From CAZART01 sp964487555 (GTDB lineage Bacteria > Bacteroidota > Rhodothermia > Rhodothermales > VXPQ01): DNA of 64,000 nt. Position numbers and translations under genes: made by a program. A model generated the notes under the pieces. That model saw only the letters and a program-made list of their open reading frames with translations. It had not been told where the DNA came from and made no database searches. The first letter of the stretch is position 1. Each line of letters starts with the position of its first letter. Positions 27,113 through 36,462 of this stretch are shown here, in pieces. The DNA lies in assembly GCA_964487555.1 (NCBI GenBank), contig CAZART010000004.1, positions 1-64,000 on the forward strand. Direction: 5' to 3'.

Positions 27113-28641
27113 CCAAAGTCCTGATAGGACAGGCCTATCACCTCCGCTTCGATCCGAAGCTGTGGCGCGAGATGCAGCCGTATCCGCCCCTCGGGTCGCT
27201 CTATGCGGCCGCCGTAATGCGTCGAGCGGGATACAAGGTCGCGTTTCACGATTCGATGCTGGCAGAGTCGGAGGAGGCGTGGAAAGACGCCCTCGAGCGC
27301 GAGCGCCCTCAGTTCGCGGTTCTGTACGAGGACAACTTCAATTATCTTTCGAAAATGTGCCTGCTTCGAATGCGCGAGGCAGCCTTTCGAATGCTCGATG
27401 CGTCGCGCATTCGAGGATGCACGACCGTCGTCTGCAGCTCGGACGCGACGGACCGTTACGAGGACTATCTTCGAAACGGGGCCGATTTTGTCCTCCTCGG
27501 AGAAGGCGAAGAGACTCTGGAAGAGTTGCTCGATGCACTGACCGACCGCTCCCATGCCGCTCCCGAAGATATTTCAGGCCTTGCCTTTGCCGCTGCCGGC
27601 GAGTTCGTGACCACATCCCGGCGTCCTGTCCTTCGCCGGCTGGACGACCTACCTCGCCCGGCGCGCGACTTGATTGATGTCGATAAATACCGGCGCATCT
27701 GGCTCGACCGGCACGGCCGCTTCTCGATGAATATGGTGACGTCTCGCGGATGCCCGTTTCACTGTAATTGGTGCGCGAAACCCATCTGGGGCCAGCGCTA
27801 CAACGCCCGAAGTCCGGAAGACGTCGCTGACGAGCTAGCGTGGCTATGCGAACACGTCGCACCGGATCACATCTGGTTCATGGACGACATGATGGGCATC
27901 CGGCCGGGATGGATGGCGCGTTTCGCCGAGCTGGTCGAAGAGCGCGGCGTGCGGACGCCCTTCAAATGCCTGAACCGCGTCGACCTGCTGCTGCGCGACG
28001 GCGAAATTGACGCCCTTCGACGCGCCGGATGCCGTACCGTGTGGACAGGCGTCGAGTCGGGATCTCAAAAAATTCTCGATGCCATGGACAAGGGCCTACG
28101 GGTCGAACAGATTCTCGAGGCCGCCGACCAACTCCACGGCGCCGGAATCCGTGTGGGCTTCTTTCTGCAGTTCGGTTATCCCGGAGAAACGCGTGAGGAC
28201 ATCGAGTTGACTTTCGACCTCGTGCGCCGGTGCCGGCCCGACCAGATCGGTATTTCCGTTTCATATCCCCTCCCCGGCACGCCGTTCTATGATATGGTGC
28301 GGGCGGAGCTCGGCAGAAAGCAGAACTGGACGGATTCCGACGACCTCGCCATGCTGCATGCCGGGCCCTATTCGACCGAGTTCTACCGACACCTCCATGG
28401 TGTACTGCACAAAGAGTTCCGTGCGCGCAAGGCGTTCCACGCCCTTCGCGAAGATCTGCGGAAGCCTCTAGCGCTGTCGTCACGCCATGCCCGCGAAACC
28501 GCGGCGTTCGTCTACCATGCTGCGACCCTGCCGCTGGCGCGCTGGAGGATGGAGCGCGCCGCCCGGCTTCCTCACGACGGCGTGGAAGCGCTGAGCGGCC
28601 GCCTCTCGCCCAACGCCGCCGCCGTTCCGTCGCCGCAGTAG
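27109..28641 (+). CDS. B12-binding-domain radical SAM protein, copy 1
   Basis: Radical S-adenosylmethionine enzyme of the cobalamin-dependent type, 510 residues. An N-terminal Rossmann-like B12 domain (about 1-170, ending in 'FVLLGEGEETLEELLDAL') precedes the radical SAM barrel with the cluster motif CPFHCNWC (about 216-223), then 'GVESGSQKILDAMDKG' and 'FLQFGYPGETREDIELT'. Such enzymes often methylate unactivated carbons or cyclise substrates. The His of a canonical D-x-H-x-x-G motif is not evident, as in many of this class. Overlaps the preceding gene by four bases. The C-terminal 60 residues are basic. Substrate unknown. Confidence 0.9.
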   Translation: MTKVLIGQAYHLRFDPKLWREMQPYPPLGSLYAAAVMRRAGYKVAFHDSMLAESEEAWKDALERERPQFAVLYEDNFNYLSKMCLLRMREAAFRMLDASRIRGCTTVVCSSDATDRYEDYLRNGADFVLLGEGEETLEELLDALTDRSHAAPEDISGLAFAAAGEFVTTSRRPVLRRLDDLPRPARDLIDVDKYRRIWLDRHGRFSMNMVTSRGCPFHCNWCAKPIWGQRYNARSPEDVADELAWLCEHVAPDHIWFMDDMMGIRPGWMARFAELVEERGVRTPFKCLNRVDLLLRDGEIDALRRAGCRTVWTGVESGSQKILDAMDKGLRVEQILEAADQLHGAGIRVGFFLQFGYPGETREDIELTFDLVRRCRPDQIGISVSYPLPGTPFYDMVRAELGRKQNWTDSDDLAMLHAGPYSTEFYRHLHGVLHKEFRARKAFHALREDLRKPLALSSRHARETAAFVYHAATLPLARWRMERAARLPHDGVEALSGRLSPNAAAVPSPQ

Positions 28642-28688
28642 TCGCCGGGATCCACAATTTCCCATTCACGCTCCACGTCTTGAACCCC

Positions 28689-30101
28689 ATGCCTCGCCGC
28701 ACCGTCATCTTGTACAACCCTCAGGCGGTCTTCTTTACGATGCCGCTGGCGCTGCTCGCGGTCGGGTCCAACCTCGATGCCGCCAGGTACGACGTCCGCA
28801 TCGTCGATGGGCGCCTGGAGAAGGATCCGATAGGCGCCGTCCTGAGCAAGATCGACGGTGCGGTCTGCGTGGGCGTGACCGTTCTAACCGGAGCACCGCT
28901 GCGAGACGCCCTGCGTGTGAGCCGAGCCGTCAAGGCTCGGAGGCCCGACCTTCCCGTCGTATGGGGCGGCTGGCACCCGTCCCTCTTCCCAACAGACACC
29001 CTCGACGAAGCGTCCGTCGACGTGACCGTTCAGGCGCAGGGAGAAGTGACGTTCCGGGAGCTCGTCGACCGCCTTGCCGCGAAGCAGCCGTTGGAGGGAC
29101 TACGCGGCATTGCCTATCGCGACCGGCAGCAGGTCGTGAAAACTCCGCCGCGTCCTATGATGGACATGAATGATCTGGCTCCGCATAACTACGACCTGCT
29201 GCCTGTGGAGGATTACTTCGATCTCAAGGGGCATCGGCAGCTCGACTACATTGCCTCCACCGGCTGCTTCTGGCGCTGCGCCTTCTGCGCCGATCCCTTC
29301 GTATTCAACCGCGAATGGACCGCGCTCTCGCCGGAGCGGATGGCCGATGAAATCTTTGCACTCTACGATCGTTATCAGTTCGAGGAGCTCGCTTTCCAGG
29401 ACGAGACGTTTTTTACCTACAGGAAGCGCGTAGTGGCCCTGGCCGAGCACTTTCTCGATCGGGGCGCTCCCTTTCGGTGGACGGCCACCATGCGTGCCGA
29501 TCAGGGATATCGCCTCTCGGACGACGACTTCGGCCTGCTTCAGCGGGGCGGGCTTCATCGCGTTCTCATCGGGGTCGAATCCGGTTCGCAAGCGATGATC
29601 GATTGGATGAAGAAGGACATCACCCTCGAGCAGGTGATGGACGCTGCAGAGAAATGTGTGCGGCACGGCATAGGTGCCATTTTCCCCTTCATCGTCGGCT
29701 TCCCCAACGAGCCCGACGAGAGTGTTCGCGCCTCGCTCGACCTCGCGAAGAAGCTGCGTGCGATGAGCCCACGGTTCGAGACTCCCTTTTTCTACTTCAA
29801 GCCGTATCCCGGCTCGCGCATTACCCAAGACGTCGTCGACGCCGGTTATGCGCTGCCCCAAACACTGGAAGCCTGGTCGGACTTTGATTACATCGGCTCA
29901 GCGGGACCGTGGGTTGACGCGTCGAAATTCGAGCACGTAGAACGGTTCAAATTTTATAACCGGGCCGCCTGGGGACGCGAGACCTGGATTCGCCGGCCCC
30001 TGCAGCGCGTCGCCCGCTGGCGGTGTAAGCGGGATTTTTATGCGTTTCCCATAGAGAAAGCGGTCGTCGAGCGCCTTAAACCCCTACCCCAGCTCTCATG
30101 A
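28689..30101 (+). CDS. B12-binding-domain radical SAM protein, copy 2
   Basis: Second cobalamin-type radical SAM protein, 470 residues from ATG 28689 (an upstream in-frame TTG at 28680 is less likely). The B12-like domain starts 'RTVILYNPQAVFF' and includes 'VVWGGWHPSLFP'. The cluster motif is CFWRCAFC (about 197-204), followed by 'GVESGSQAMIDWMKKD' and 'FPFIVGFPNEPDESV'. It is closer in layout to copy 3 (33879) than to copy 1: both begin with I-V/L-Y-N-P and share a WGG-x-H/F-P-S motif. Its stop overlaps the methyltransferase start. Substrate unknown. Confidence 0.9.
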   Translation: MPRRTVILYNPQAVFFTMPLALLAVGSNLDAARYDVRIVDGRLEKDPIGAVLSKIDGAVCVGVTVLTGAPLRDALRVSRAVKARRPDLPVVWGGWHPSLFPTDTLDEASVDVTVQAQGEVTFRELVDRLAAKQPLEGLRGIAYRDRQQVVKTPPRPMMDMNDLAPHNYDLLPVEDYFDLKGHRQLDYIASTGCFWRCAFCADPFVFNREWTALSPERMADEIFALYDRYQFEELAFQDETFFTYRKRVVALAEHFLDRGAPFRWTATMRADQGYRLSDDDFGLLQRGGLHRVLIGVESGSQAMIDWMKKDITLEQVMDAAEKCVRHGIGAIFPFIVGFPNEPDESVRASLDLAKKLRAMSPRFETPFFYFKPYPGSRITQDVVDAGYALPQTLEAWSDFDYIGSAGPWVDASKFEHVERFKFYNRAAWGRETWIRRPLQRVARWRCKRDFYAFPIEKAVVERLKPLPQLS

Positions 30102-30931
30102 ACGCTGCCTACTACATGAGATCTGCAGAAGCCCGCCTGCTCGATACGCGGCGCGCGTTCGACCGTGTAGCCGCCACATACGATGGTCCGCGCGGCAACA
30201 ACGAGGTAATACAGCGAATGCGTCGGACGATGTGGACGACGATTCTCCGGACGTTTCCTCGCGGCGCGAGGCTGGCCGATCTCGGCTGTGGGACAGGTCT
30301 CGATGCCGCGTATCTAGGCCGACAGGGCTATCGGGTGTCTGCACTGGATTGGTCGCCGGAGATGGTGAGCCGGACCCGGCATCGAATCGATTGCGAGAAC
30401 CTGGAAAATCGCGTGGAGACGCACCATCTCGCCATACATGAACTCGAATCGTTGAACGGCGGCCCATTTGACGGCATGTACTCGAATCTGGGAGCCATGA
30501 ACTGCGTGCAGGATCTCGCGCCGGTGGCTTCCGCCTGCGCGAAACGGCTCCGGCGTAGAGGAATTTTGGTCTTTTCCGTCATCGGCCGTTTTTGCCCGTG
30601 GGAAATAGCATTTTACCTGCTGCGAGCCGAACCCCGGCGGGCTTTCGTGCGATTCCGGCGCCGGATGCAGCCGGTGAACCTGAACGGCGGCACGGTCTGG
30701 ACGCACTATTACACCCCGCGTGAATTTCATCGACACTTCGAGGCCGGCTTCGCGCTGTCATATTACCGCACTCTGGGTCTCTTTTCGCCCCCGCCGTATT
30801 TGATCGCAGCGGAGCGTAAGGCGCCGTCCCTCTGCAAAGCACTGGCCGGCCTCGACGACCTAATCGGAGACCGGCCCGTCTTCCGAAACGCCGGAGATCA
30901 TTTTATGATAATTCTTAGAAAGCGTGATTGA
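30098..30931 (+). CDS. Class I SAM-dependent methyltransferase
   Basis: A 277-residue Rossmann-fold methyltransferase. Motif I 'LADLGCGTGLDAAYLG' (about 60-75) binds SAM, and the post-I acidic region 'VSALDWSPEM' follows. The N-terminus (AFDRVAATYDG) is typical of UbiE/Cyclopropane-like small-molecule methyltransferases. Translationally coupled on both sides: a four-base overlap upstream, and the next gene starts eight bases before its end. In this operon it may modify the same product as the radical SAM proteins. Acceptor unknown. Confidence 0.9.
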   Translation: MNAAYYMRSAEARLLDTRRAFDRVAATYDGPRGNNEVIQRMRRTMWTTILRTFPRGARLADLGCGTGLDAAYLGRQGYRVSALDWSPEMVSRTRHRIDCENLENRVETHHLAIHELESLNGGPFDGMYSNLGAMNCVQDLAPVASACAKRLRRRGILVFSVIGRFCPWEIAFYLLRAEPRRAFVRFRRRMQPVNLNGGTVWTHYYTPREFHRHFEAGFALSYYRTLGLFSPPPYLIAAERKAPSLCKALAGLDDLIGDRPVFRNAGDHFMIILRKRD

Positions 30932-32660
30932 GACACATCGTCATAAGGCGGCGACGGTACCTCGCACGACTGCGACAGATCGTGAGAGCATCGTGGCATA
31001 TCCTACCGGCACGCCGGCCGCGACGTCGTTCGCATGGGCATGCCCGGAATGCAGACGCTCCATTGTCGCGAACCCGGAGAATGCCGAATGTCCGGAGTGC
31101 GAAACGAGGTATGAAGTTCGAGGGGGCATCTGGGATTTCCTGCCGCCCCGGCGCGAAGCGATCTACACGACGTTTATAGAGCAGTACGAGATTATTCGGC
31201 GCGAGGAAAAGTGGGGAAATGCTGATGGCGAATACTACCGCGCTCTGCCTCACGTCCCTCCCGGAGATCCGAACCGGGGTGTCTGGCGGCTCCGCCGGCG
31301 GACCTTTCGCACCTTTATGCGCCGCATTCTGGCCCCATTGGAAGCCCGATCGCCAGATCCCCTACGGATACTCGATCTAGGGGCGGGAAACGGATGGCTC
31401 GCCAACCGCCTGGCCTTGCGCGGGCATCGCGTTGCCGCCGTAGATCTTCGCACCGGCGAGCGCGACGGACTCGGCGCACATGTCCATTACGAGTCCGTTT
31501 TTACAACGGTACGAGCTGAATTCGAACGGCTTCCCTTCGAAACGGCTCAATTCGATCTGGCGATCTTTAATGCGTCCCTTCATTACGCTGAGGACTACGA
31601 GAGGACGCTGCGCGAGGCGGTCCGTGTCCTCGGCCGTAAGGGGAAGCTCGTCATCGTGGAATCGCCTGTCTATCGAAGGGAGAGGGCGGGGCGAAATATG
31701 GTCTACGAGCGGGAACGAGACTTCTCCGCTCGTTTCGGCTTCGCGTCTAATGCGCTGGAATGCGAGCATTATCTAACGTATGACAGGCTGGACGATCTCG
31801 CGAAGATCATCGGCATCACGTGGGAGTTTTTCCGGCCCCACTATGGCCTTCGATGGAGAATGCGTCCCCTCAGCGCTCGACTCCTTGGAAGACGAGAGCC
31901 GGCTGAGTTTCTCGTGATTTCGGCGGACAAATCTACAAACGCGGCACGGCCGACGGGCGGCCTCGAAGATCGTACGACGTCCTCAGCCGTGCGTCTTTGG
32001 GCCGGCTCGCTTCTCGGACGGCGTCGACGCATTCTGCCTCCCGCCGTCGCTTACGATCGCTGGGCGCCATCGTATCGCCGTAGGATGAATCCTTTCCAGC
32101 GGCTCGAAGAGGAAGCGTTGATCAGTCTGCTGCCGGACCTGAGGGGAAAGGACGTGCTGGACCTTGCATGCGGGACCGGACGCGTATCGTCAATCGCGAT
32201 CGAACGCGGTGCCGCATCTACGACAGGCGTCGACCGATCGAAGGCCATGCTCGATAGAGCACGATCCACGAGCACCGCCTCATCGACCTGGATCCAGGCG
32301 GACATGGCGTCCCTGCCGCTTAAGGACGAACTCTTCGACGTCGTCGTTTGCGCGTTGGCGCTCGGACACGTGGAACCGATTGATGATGCCCTCTCAGAGA
32401 TGAATCGGGTCATGAAGAGTGGTGCCGTCGTTCTCATCTCCGACTTCCATCCATTCGCCGTCCTCCGTGGTTCGGATCGCACTTTCCAGGATCCTGCGAC
32501 CGGACGAACGTACGCGATCTCCCAGTACGTCCATCTGTTTGAGGACTACATGAGGTGCTTCGGGATGAATGGCTGGACGCTGGACGCCGTTAGAGAACCG
32601 CGCTATGACGGATTTCCGGCGGTCTTCATTCTTCGAGCTCGGAAAGAGGTGCCGACGTGA
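30924..32660 (+). CDS. Zinc-ribbon plus double methyltransferase fusion protein
   Basis: Unusual 578-residue fusion. A zinc ribbon (Cys40, Cys43, Cys56, Cys59) of the Trm112-like kind is followed by a first class I methyltransferase domain with motif I 'ILDLGAGNGWLA' (about 149-160) and 'LAIFNASLHYAED'. A linker near 335-375 leads to a second complete methyltransferase domain with 'DVLDLACGTGRVSS' (about 410-423) and 'VVVCALALGHVEP'. Both SAM-binding motifs look intact, so two methylations are possible. GTG start at 30924 overlaps the previous stop by eight bases; a later start is possible because the first 30 residues are poorly conserved in character. Its stop overlaps the amidohydrolase start (GTGA). 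Substrates unknown. Confidence 0.88.
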   Translation: MIETHRHKAATVPRTTATDRESIVAYPTGTPAATSFAWACPECRRSIVANPENAECPECETRYEVRGGIWDFLPPRREAIYTTFIEQYEIIRREEKWGNADGEYYRALPHVPPGDPNRGVWRLRRRTFRTFMRRILAPLEARSPDPLRILDLGAGNGWLANRLALRGHRVAAVDLRTGERDGLGAHVHYESVFTTVRAEFERLPFETAQFDLAIFNASLHYAEDYERTLREAVRVLGRKGKLVIVESPVYRRERAGRNMVYERERDFSARFGFASNALECEHYLTYDRLDDLAKIIGITWEFFRPHYGLRWRMRPLSARLLGRREPAEFLVISADKSTNAARPTGGLEDRTTSSAVRLWAGSLLGRRRRILPPAVAYDRWAPSYRRRMNPFQRLEEEALISLLPDLRGKDVLDLACGTGRVSSIAIERGAASTTGVDRSKAMLDRARSTSTASSTWIQADMASLPLKDELFDVVVCALALGHVEPIDDALSEMNRVMKSGAVVLISDFHPFAVLRGSDRTFQDPATGRTYAISQYVHLFEDYMRCFGMNGWTLDAVREPRYDGFPAVFILRARKEVPT

Positions 32661-33964
32661 ATCTCCTTCTGAAAAACGTGCATTGGTATTCCGGGGGCCG
32701 CGACGGACACGGAGATATCCGTGTCTCGAAGGAGCGCATTCGTACTGTGGGACGAGGCCTTCGGCCGGGTAGGGGCGAGCGGGTCCTCGATATGAGCGGT
32801 TACGTCGCGCTTCCCGGACTCATCAACGCGCACGACCATCTCGGTCTGAACCTTTTCCCGCGTCGCGGCACGCCGCCATATACATCGTTCTATGAATGGG
32901 CGCTCGACGCGTACCGCCCCGAGGATGCTCTCCAGCGCCGCATAACTTCTCTACCTCTCAGGGACCGACTCTTGTGGGGTGGATTCAAGAATCTCGTAGC
33001 CGGCGCTACCACCGTCGTCCACCACGACCCCTACGTGCGCAAGGTCTTCGATCTTGATTTTCCCGTCGACGTATTACGCCGATATGGATGGGACCATTCA
33101 CTCGGCTTCGGAAGACGTTTGAAATGGAAGGCCCGATGGGCGCGATTGCGGCGGCAACCGTTCCTCATCCATGCCGCAGAAGGTACGGACGAGAATGCGG
33201 CTCTCGAAATCGACACCCTTCACAGGGCGGACATACTTCAAAAAAACACGGTCTTGATTCACGCCGTGGCTGCCGATCGGCGTCATGCGGGCCTCTTCGC
33301 TGATGCCGGCTGTTCCGTGGTCTGGTGCCCGGCGTCGAATCGATATCTCTACGGCGTCACCGCACCCGTGGAATTATTGCGCCAACATGGAGTGCACGTC
33401 GCGCTCGGTACCGATTCTACCCTGAGCGGGTCGCCGACACTGCTTCACGAGCTACGCTACGCGCACAAAACCGGGCCGGTCGCGGCGCAGGACCTGATTA
33501 ACATGGTAACGATCGAGGCCGCTCGCATATTCCGGTTGTCTGATGGACAGGGATTTCTCCGGGAAGGCGGTCGTGCCGACGTAGCCCTCTTTCCCGAAGT
33601 CTCCGCGTCTGAAGCCGCGTTCGACCATCCTCCGGCGGTCGTTCTCTTGCATGGCGACATTCGACTCGCCTGCAAGAGCGTCGCAGAGCGACTCGGTCTG
33701 GGATCAGCAGACCACACCATCGAAGGACAATCAACCTGGCTCCACGGCGACCTGCGCGATCTACGCAGGCGTATCGCTGCACGAGTCGGTATCGAAATTC
33801 TCGACCAAAATCCCCTCTGGCGCATGTTGGGCGGTGATCCGGCCGAAGATACAGATGAACCCGCAGAGATAGCACGTCATGATCGTACTCTACAACCCCT
33901 GGAGCACGCCATCTCACAAGAAGCCGCTGCCGATGTCGCTCCTGGCGCCGGCTTCGATGCTTGA
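32657..33964 (+). CDS. Metal-dependent amidohydrolase (cytosine deaminase-like superfamily)
   Basis: A 435-residue amidohydrolase-superfamily enzyme that would hydrolyse or deaminate a small ring or amide substrate. It shows the metal-binding H-x-H in 'INAHDHLGLN' (about 56-65), 'FLIHAAEGTDENA', 'VLIHAVAAD' and the late 'LGTDSTLSGSPT' aspartate, so the active site is complete. GTG start with a four-base overlap to the upstream gene. The 3' end overlaps the next radical SAM gene by 86 bp, and the last 30 residues lie within that overlap. Either the long overlap is real or the C-terminus is frameshifted. Position between methyltransferases and radical SAM genes suggests a tailoring or deprotection step. 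Confidence 0.87.
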   Translation: MNLLLKNVHWYSGGRDGHGDIRVSKERIRTVGRGLRPGRGERVLDMSGYVALPGLINAHDHLGLNLFPRRGTPPYTSFYEWALDAYRPEDALQRRITSLPLRDRLLWGGFKNLVAGATTVVHHDPYVRKVFDLDFPVDVLRRYGWDHSLGFGRRLKWKARWARLRRQPFLIHAAEGTDENAALEIDTLHRADILQKNTVLIHAVAADRRHAGLFADAGCSVVWCPASNRYLYGVTAPVELLRQHGVHVALGTDSTLSGSPTLLHELRYAHKTGPVAAQDLINMVTIEAARIFRLSDGQGFLREGGRADVALFPEVSASEAAFDHPPAVVLLHGDIRLACKSVAERLGLGSADHTIEGQSTWLHGDLRDLRRRIAARVGIEILDQNPLWRMLGGDPAEDTDEPAEIARHDRTLQPLEHAISQEAAADVAPGAGFDA

Positions 33965-35348
33965 AGGCGAGTTCGACTACGAAATCGTCGACGGCAACAT
34001 CGTTGACGATCCGGTCGAGCGAATTGTGGAGATCGGACGAGCGCGTCCGTTAACCGCCATCGGCATCACGGTGATGCCGGGCCCGCAGCTCAACCGCGCC
34101 GTCCCCGACAGCCGCCGCCTAAAACGCGAAATGCCCGGCGTGCCGATCGTATGGGGCGGCTATTTCCCGTCGCATCACGCCGATGTGGCGCTTCGAGACG
34201 ACGCCGTCGACTACTGCATCCACGGCCAGGGGGAGCAGACATTTCTAGAACTCGTCCGATCGTTGAACGACGGCGGCGCACTGTCCGATATCCGCGGGCT
34301 AATCTACAACGAGAACGGCGAGATCCGTCGTAATCCCCGGCGCAAACTCATACCACTCGACGATCTTCCCGACTGGCCATATCACCGCCTTCAGATGGAC
34401 CGGTATTTTCACACGCATTACCTCGGAGACCGCGTGGGAGCACACCATTCCAGTTTCGGATGTCCCTTCGCCTGCAGCTTCTGCGCGATCGTCGAGCTTT
34501 CCAGGCAGCGCTGGGTGGCGCAGTCTCCGTCCCGTGTAGAGGCGACGCTCCGACGGCTTCGAGACACCTACGACATGGATGCCGTTCAATTTCACGATAT
34601 GGATTTCTTCATCCACGAATCCAGAACGGCGGACATCGCCGAGCGGCTCGAACGACTCGACCTTACGTGGTGGGCACTCGGCCGCGTCGACGAGCTCATG
34701 CGGTATAGCGACCGGACCTGGTCTCAGATGAAGCGAAGCGGATTGAAGATGATTTTCTGCGGCGCCGAGTCTGGCTCGGACGACGTCCTGCACCGGATGA
34801 ACAAGGGCGGTACCGTCTCGACGGAGAAGACGCTGGAACTGGCCCGCCGCATGAAGTTTTACGGCGTGGTGCCGGAATTCTCCTTCGTCGTCGGAAATCC
34901 TCCCGATCCGGAAAAGGATCTGGCGGACACGTTTTCCTTTATTCGTACGCTTAAGAAGATCAATTCGCAAACAGAAATCATCCTCTATGTGTATACTCCG
35001 GTTGCCGCGGACGGAACTCTTTACGTCGATGCGCATGAAGCGGGCTTCGTGTTTCCGTCCACGCTAGACGAATGGCTGGGCGGGACGTGGAAGAATTTCG
35101 CTCTTCGGCGCGATCCAAAAACGCCATGGCTGCGTATGGACGTAAAGTCTAGAGTGCGCAACTTTGAGCGAGTCCTCAACGCCTACTACCCCACCGTCAC
35201 GGATACGAGTCTTACTGGATTTAAAAGGGGGCTTCTGCGTTCGCTCGGCGGCTGGCGCTACAAGCTGAACATCTATGCGTATCCGCTCGAGCTGAGCGCG
35301 TTTCAGCGTTTGTTTCGGTACCAAAGGCCGGAGACCACGGGATTCTAA
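33879..35348 (+). CDS. B12-binding-domain radical SAM protein, copy 3
   Basis: Third cobalamin-type radical SAM protein, 489 residues. The start at ATG 33879 is supported by the N-terminal 'MIVLYNPWSTPSHKKPLP', which parallels copy 2. The B12-like domain includes 'IVWGGYFPSHHADVAL' and 'DYCIHGQGEQTFLELV'. The cluster motif is CPFACSFC (about 197-204), followed by 'FCGAESGSDDVLHRMNKG' and 'FSFVVGNPPDPEKDL'. The ORF overlaps the amidohydrolase by 86 bp. Having three such paralogues in one operon implies successive cobalamin-radical steps or different substrates. Substrate unknown. Confidence 0.9.
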   Translation: MIVLYNPWSTPSHKKPLPMSLLAPASMLEGEFDYEIVDGNIVDDPVERIVEIGRARPLTAIGITVMPGPQLNRAVPDSRRLKREMPGVPIVWGGYFPSHHADVALRDDAVDYCIHGQGEQTFLELVRSLNDGGALSDIRGLIYNENGEIRRNPRRKLIPLDDLPDWPYHRLQMDRYFHTHYLGDRVGAHHSSFGCPFACSFCAIVELSRQRWVAQSPSRVEATLRRLRDTYDMDAVQFHDMDFFIHESRTADIAERLERLDLTWWALGRVDELMRYSDRTWSQMKRSGLKMIFCGAESGSDDVLHRMNKGGTVSTEKTLELARRMKFYGVVPEFSFVVGNPPDPEKDLADTFSFIRTLKKINSQTEIILYVYTPVAADGTLYVDAHEAGFVFPSTLDEWLGGTWKNFALRRDPKTPWLRMDVKSRVRNFERVLNAYYPTVTDTSLTGFKRGLLRSLGGWRYKLNIYAYPLELSAFQRLFRYQRPETTGF

Positions 35349-35358
35349 TATAACCACC

Positions 35359-36393
35359 ATGCCCTCACCCTGGGAAATAGCGAAGCGCGTAAGAACGCGG
35401 TCGACGGGCCACATCTATTCGCTCCCCGTCTTAGTCCTGATGCCGCACAGCCGCTGCAACTGCCGGTGCGTGATGTGCGACATCTGGAAAGCCAACAGCG
35501 AAGGCTACGATATCTCCGTCGAGGATCTCGAGAAGCATCTTTCTTCGTTTCGCCGCTTGCGCGTGCGCCGCGTCGTTTTCTCCGGCGGAGAGGCGCTCAT
35601 GCATGCTAACCTGTGGGCGCTCTGCGAGCTGCTGCGGAGCATCAAGATCAAGCTCACGTTGCTCTCCAGCGGAATTCTACTGGGGCCGCATGCCGAGCAG
35701 ATCGTGCGGTGGTGCGACGAGGTCATCGTCTCCATCGACGGTAGCCCGGACGTGCACGACCGCATCCGCAATGTCCCCCGAGCCTTCGAAAAACTCGCCA
35801 ATGGTGTCGAGCGCCTACGCGAGCTGAAGCCGAAACTACGTATCTCCGGTCGCTGCGTCATTCAGAAGAGAAATTACTTCGATCTCGGAAACATCATCGA
35901 CACGGCGCGAAGGCTCAAGCTCGACCAGATTTCATTCCTCGCGGCCGATACGACGAGCCCGGGCTTCAATCACGGCCCGGAATGGGACGGCGGCGCCGAC
36001 ATCGCCCTGACGCCTGAAGAGACCAAGCATTTTGAACTGGTTATCAAAAACGTCCTGCGGACGCATCGGGCAGATTTCGACGGGAGCTTCGTCAAAGAAA
36101 CGCCGGAGAAAATCCGCGGTCTGCTCCGCCACTACCGCGCTCTCAACTTTAACGACACGCACGCGGTGCCCACGTGCAACGCACCATGGGTCTCGACGGT
36201 GATCGAGGCGGACGGTACGGTGCGTCCGTGCTTTTTCCACGAGCCACTCGGCAATATCTACGAAGGCCCGCTTGAGTCCATCTTGAACAGTGAGAAGGCG
36301 GTCCATTTTCGCGAGAACCTCGATATGGAAACCGACCCGACGTGCCGCCGGTGCGTCTGCACACTCCACATGCCGACGTTCAAGCGCGCCTGA
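35359..36393 (+). CDS. SPASM-type radical SAM protein
   Basis: A 344-residue radical SAM enzyme without a B12 domain. The cluster motif near residues 33-40 reads CNCRCVMC, so an extra cysteine sits within CxxxCxxC. 'VVFSGGEALMH' follows. The C-terminal 'PTCNAPWVSTVIEADGTVRPC' and 'CRRCVC' form a SPASM/twitch-like auxiliary cluster region. SPASM enzymes modify peptides, sugars or small molecules. I found no short precursor-peptide ORF next to it, so a RiPP is not supported. Ten bases after copy 3 and 69 bases before the first glycosyltransferase. Confidence 0.9.
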   Translation: MPSPWEIAKRVRTRSTGHIYSLPVLVLMPHSRCNCRCVMCDIWKANSEGYDISVEDLEKHLSSFRRLRVRRVVFSGGEALMHANLWALCELLRSIKIKLTLLSSGILLGPHAEQIVRWCDEVIVSIDGSPDVHDRIRNVPRAFEKLANGVERLRELKPKLRISGRCVIQKRNYFDLGNIIDTARRLKLDQISFLAADTTSPGFNHGPEWDGGADIALTPEETKHFELVIKNVLRTHRADFDGSFVKETPEKIRGLLRHYRALNFNDTHAVPTCNAPWVSTVIEADGTVRPCFFHEPLGNIYEGPLESILNSEKAVHFRENLDMETDPTCRRCVCTLHMPTFKRA

Positions 36394-36462
36394 CGGACCG
36401 GTGGCATCCGTCGTCGTCTGCCGGGCTTATGAAATTTCGACCGTTAGTTTGGTCACACATCC

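Noticed and set aside
35359..36393. RiPP cluster around the SPASM protein
   Set aside because: No short precursor-like ORF and no peptidase or exporter nearby; glycosyltransferases and amidohydrolase point elsewhere.
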